From Bacillota bacterium (GTDB lineage: Bacteria; Bacillota; Clostridia; Lachnospirales; Lachnospiraceae): a DNA stretch of 64,000 nucleotides. Positions within the stretch are counted from its first letter, which is position 1. The number at the start of each line of letters is the position of its first letter. The stretch lies in assembly GCA_023408815.1 (NCBI GenBank), contig JAEYJO010000047.1, positions 132,024 through 196,023 of the forward strand, written 5' to 3'. Shown piece after piece: positions 63,354 to 64,000 of the stretch. The notes beneath the pieces are model-generated. The model saw only the letters and a list, made by a program, of their open reading frames with translations. It did no database searches and was not told the DNA's origin. Both the position numbers and the translations under genes were made by a program.

Positions 63354-63413
63354 TTATTCAATTAATCATTGACTGTATAATTATATGCAATCACTTGGTA
63401 TTTTTATACCAAA

Positions 63414-63495
63414 TGGATGGAGGTGGATTCGAACCACCGAAGCAATTTGCAGCAGATTTACAGTCTGTCCCCTTTGGCCACTCGGGAATCCATCC
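63414..63495 (-). tRNA. tRNA-Tyr (GTA)
   Basis: 82 bases with the long variable arm of bacterial tRNA-Tyr. Anticodon stem CAGA/TCTG, loop CTGTAAA, giving GTA. Acceptor GGATGGA/TCCATCC. No encoded CCA. Confidence 0.94.
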
Positions 63496-63547
63496 ATATT
63501 AAATATTCACTACATTGACAGAAGCCTTTCGTTGAGCTCCTATCAAC

Positions 63548-63620
63548 AGCCGATGATCGGACTCGAACCGATAACCTGCTGATTACAAATCAGCTGCTCT
63601 GCCAATTGAGCCACATCGGC
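63548..63620 (-). tRNA. tRNA-Thr (TGT)
   Basis: 73 bases. Stem GCTGA/TCAGC with loop TTTGTAA gives TGT. Acceptor GCCGATG/CATCGGC, discriminator U. No encoded CCA. Confidence 0.95.
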
Positions 63621-63624
63621 AAAA

Positions 63625-63697
63625 TGGGACCTATAGGGCTCGAACCTATGACCCTCTGCTTGTAAGGCAGATGCTCTCCCAGCTGAGCTAAGATCCC
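63625..63697 (-). tRNA. tRNA-Val (TAC)
   Basis: 73 bases. Stem TCTGC/GCAGA with loop CTTACAA gives TAC. Acceptor GGGATCT pairs with AGGTCCC. No encoded CCA. Confidence 0.95.
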
Positions 63698-63720
63698 CCG
63701 AAAATAATATACAATTCTAA

Positions 63721-63794
63721 CGACCCGGATGGGACTCGAACCCACGACCTCCGCCGTGACAGGGCGGCGCTCTAACCAACTGAGCCACCGGGCC
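63721..63794 (-). tRNA. tRNA-Asp (GTC)
   Basis: 74 bases. Stem CCGCC/GGCGG with loop CTGTCAC gives GTC. Acceptor GGCCCGG/CCGGGTC, discriminator G. No encoded CCA. First tRNA after the 23S gene. Confidence 0.95.
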
Positions 63795-63914
63795 ACAATA
63801 GCACAAACATAAATATTTGTACCCTCAAAACCGAATACCAATAAGTTTCTTCCCTTTCAGGAATCCACCTGTTACGCTCTTATATCTCTTCCATCCGTTT
63901 CTTTCCTGTCTCTT

Positions 63915-63951
63915 ATGAGTGTCCTTACCTCGTTCGGTAGTTATCACTCAT
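63915..63951. repeat. ATGAGTG/CACTCAT inverted repeat after 23S rRNA
   Basis: Arms 63915-63921 and 63945-63951 are perfect 7-bp matches, with an inner TACC/GGTA. It lies in the rRNA transcript just past the 23S 3' end, where it may help processing. Its arms match the hairpin repeats elsewhere in the window. Confidence 0.55.
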
Positions 63952-63966
63952 TTCCCAGCCTTATTA

Positions 63967-64000
63967 GGATAAGCCCTCGACCGATTAGTACTTATCAGCT
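63967..64000 (-). rRNA. rrl: 23S ribosomal RNA, 3' end (partial)
   Basis: On the minus strand the window edge reads AGTACTAATCGGTCGAGGGC, the strongly conserved 3' end of bacterial 23S rRNA. The rest of the gene lies beyond the window. The exact 3' end near 63967 is estimated. No 5S rRNA is found in the 170 bases before tRNA-Asp. Confidence 0.88.

Noticed and set aside
63795..63966. 5S rRNA gene between 23S and tRNA-Asp
   Set aside because: No 5S landmarks are visible and the space is barely enough. It reads as spacer with an inverted repeat.

Overview
The window looks like a chromosomal segment of an anaerobic Clostridia member, most likely a Lachnospiraceae-type gut bacterium. The evidence is the FabK-type fatty-acid synthesis cluster, the Bacillus-like block of decarboxylase, yaaR, holB, ricT, trmN6 and rsmI, two YesM/YesN-type two-component systems, a lone spmA, AGGAGG-type ribosome sites, lipoprotein signal peptides, and tRNA genes that do not encode CCA. 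The taxonomic call is inference from gene content.

Layout. 1-2.5 kb: an aldehyde dehydrogenase and a DUF2804 protein. 2.8-4.3 kb: an ECF sigma factor and a membrane protein that is probably its partner, closed by a strong terminator. 4.4-17.4 kb, minus strand: a glycoside locus. Read in transcription order it holds a histidine kinase, an AraC-type response regulator, a sugar-binding lipoprotein, two permeases, a GH31 enzyme, a zinc alcohol dehydrogenase, a YicI-like alpha-xylosidase and an IlvD/Edd-family dehydratase. The set suggests import and cleavage of alpha-xylosides, possibly followed by oxidation and dehydration of the sugar. 17.7 kb: a LacI-family regulator.

18.8-29.9 kb is a metal-uptake region. 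A plus-strand FecB/FecC/FecD/FepC importer converges on a minus-strand operon of two ABC half-transporters, an MptD-like S component, EcfT and a fused EcfA ATPase, with a TetR regulator upstream. The promoter regions at both outer ends carry the same inverted repeat (AGTTAG-N6-CTAACCA), which suggests one shared regulator, perhaps iron-responsive.

30-39.6 kb: spmA, a SIS-domain hexulose-phosphate isomerase-like gene and an RbsABC-type importer with two different permeases, divergent from a second kinase/AraC-regulator pair.

39.6-60.2 kb, all minus strand: the fatty-acid cluster (acpP-fabK-fabD-fabG-fabF-fabZ-second FabK-like-fabH). Matching palindromes lie at both of its promoter regions. 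Next come a PEP/pyruvate-binding-domain protein with a KaiC-like front end, then rsmI, trmN6, ricT, holB, yaaR, a guanylate-kinase-like gene, pyruvate kinase, a PLP decarboxylase, an HD-domain protein, an L,D-transpeptidase and azlCD.

60.2-63.0 kb: an orphan small ORF, a serine hydrolase, an AT-rich gene-poor stretch and a PlsC-type acyltransferase. 63.0-64.0 kb, minus strand: seven tRNA genes following the 3' end of a 23S rRNA gene that runs off the window. Several short inverted-repeat families recur between genes. I saw no phage, transposase, CRISPR array or restriction system.
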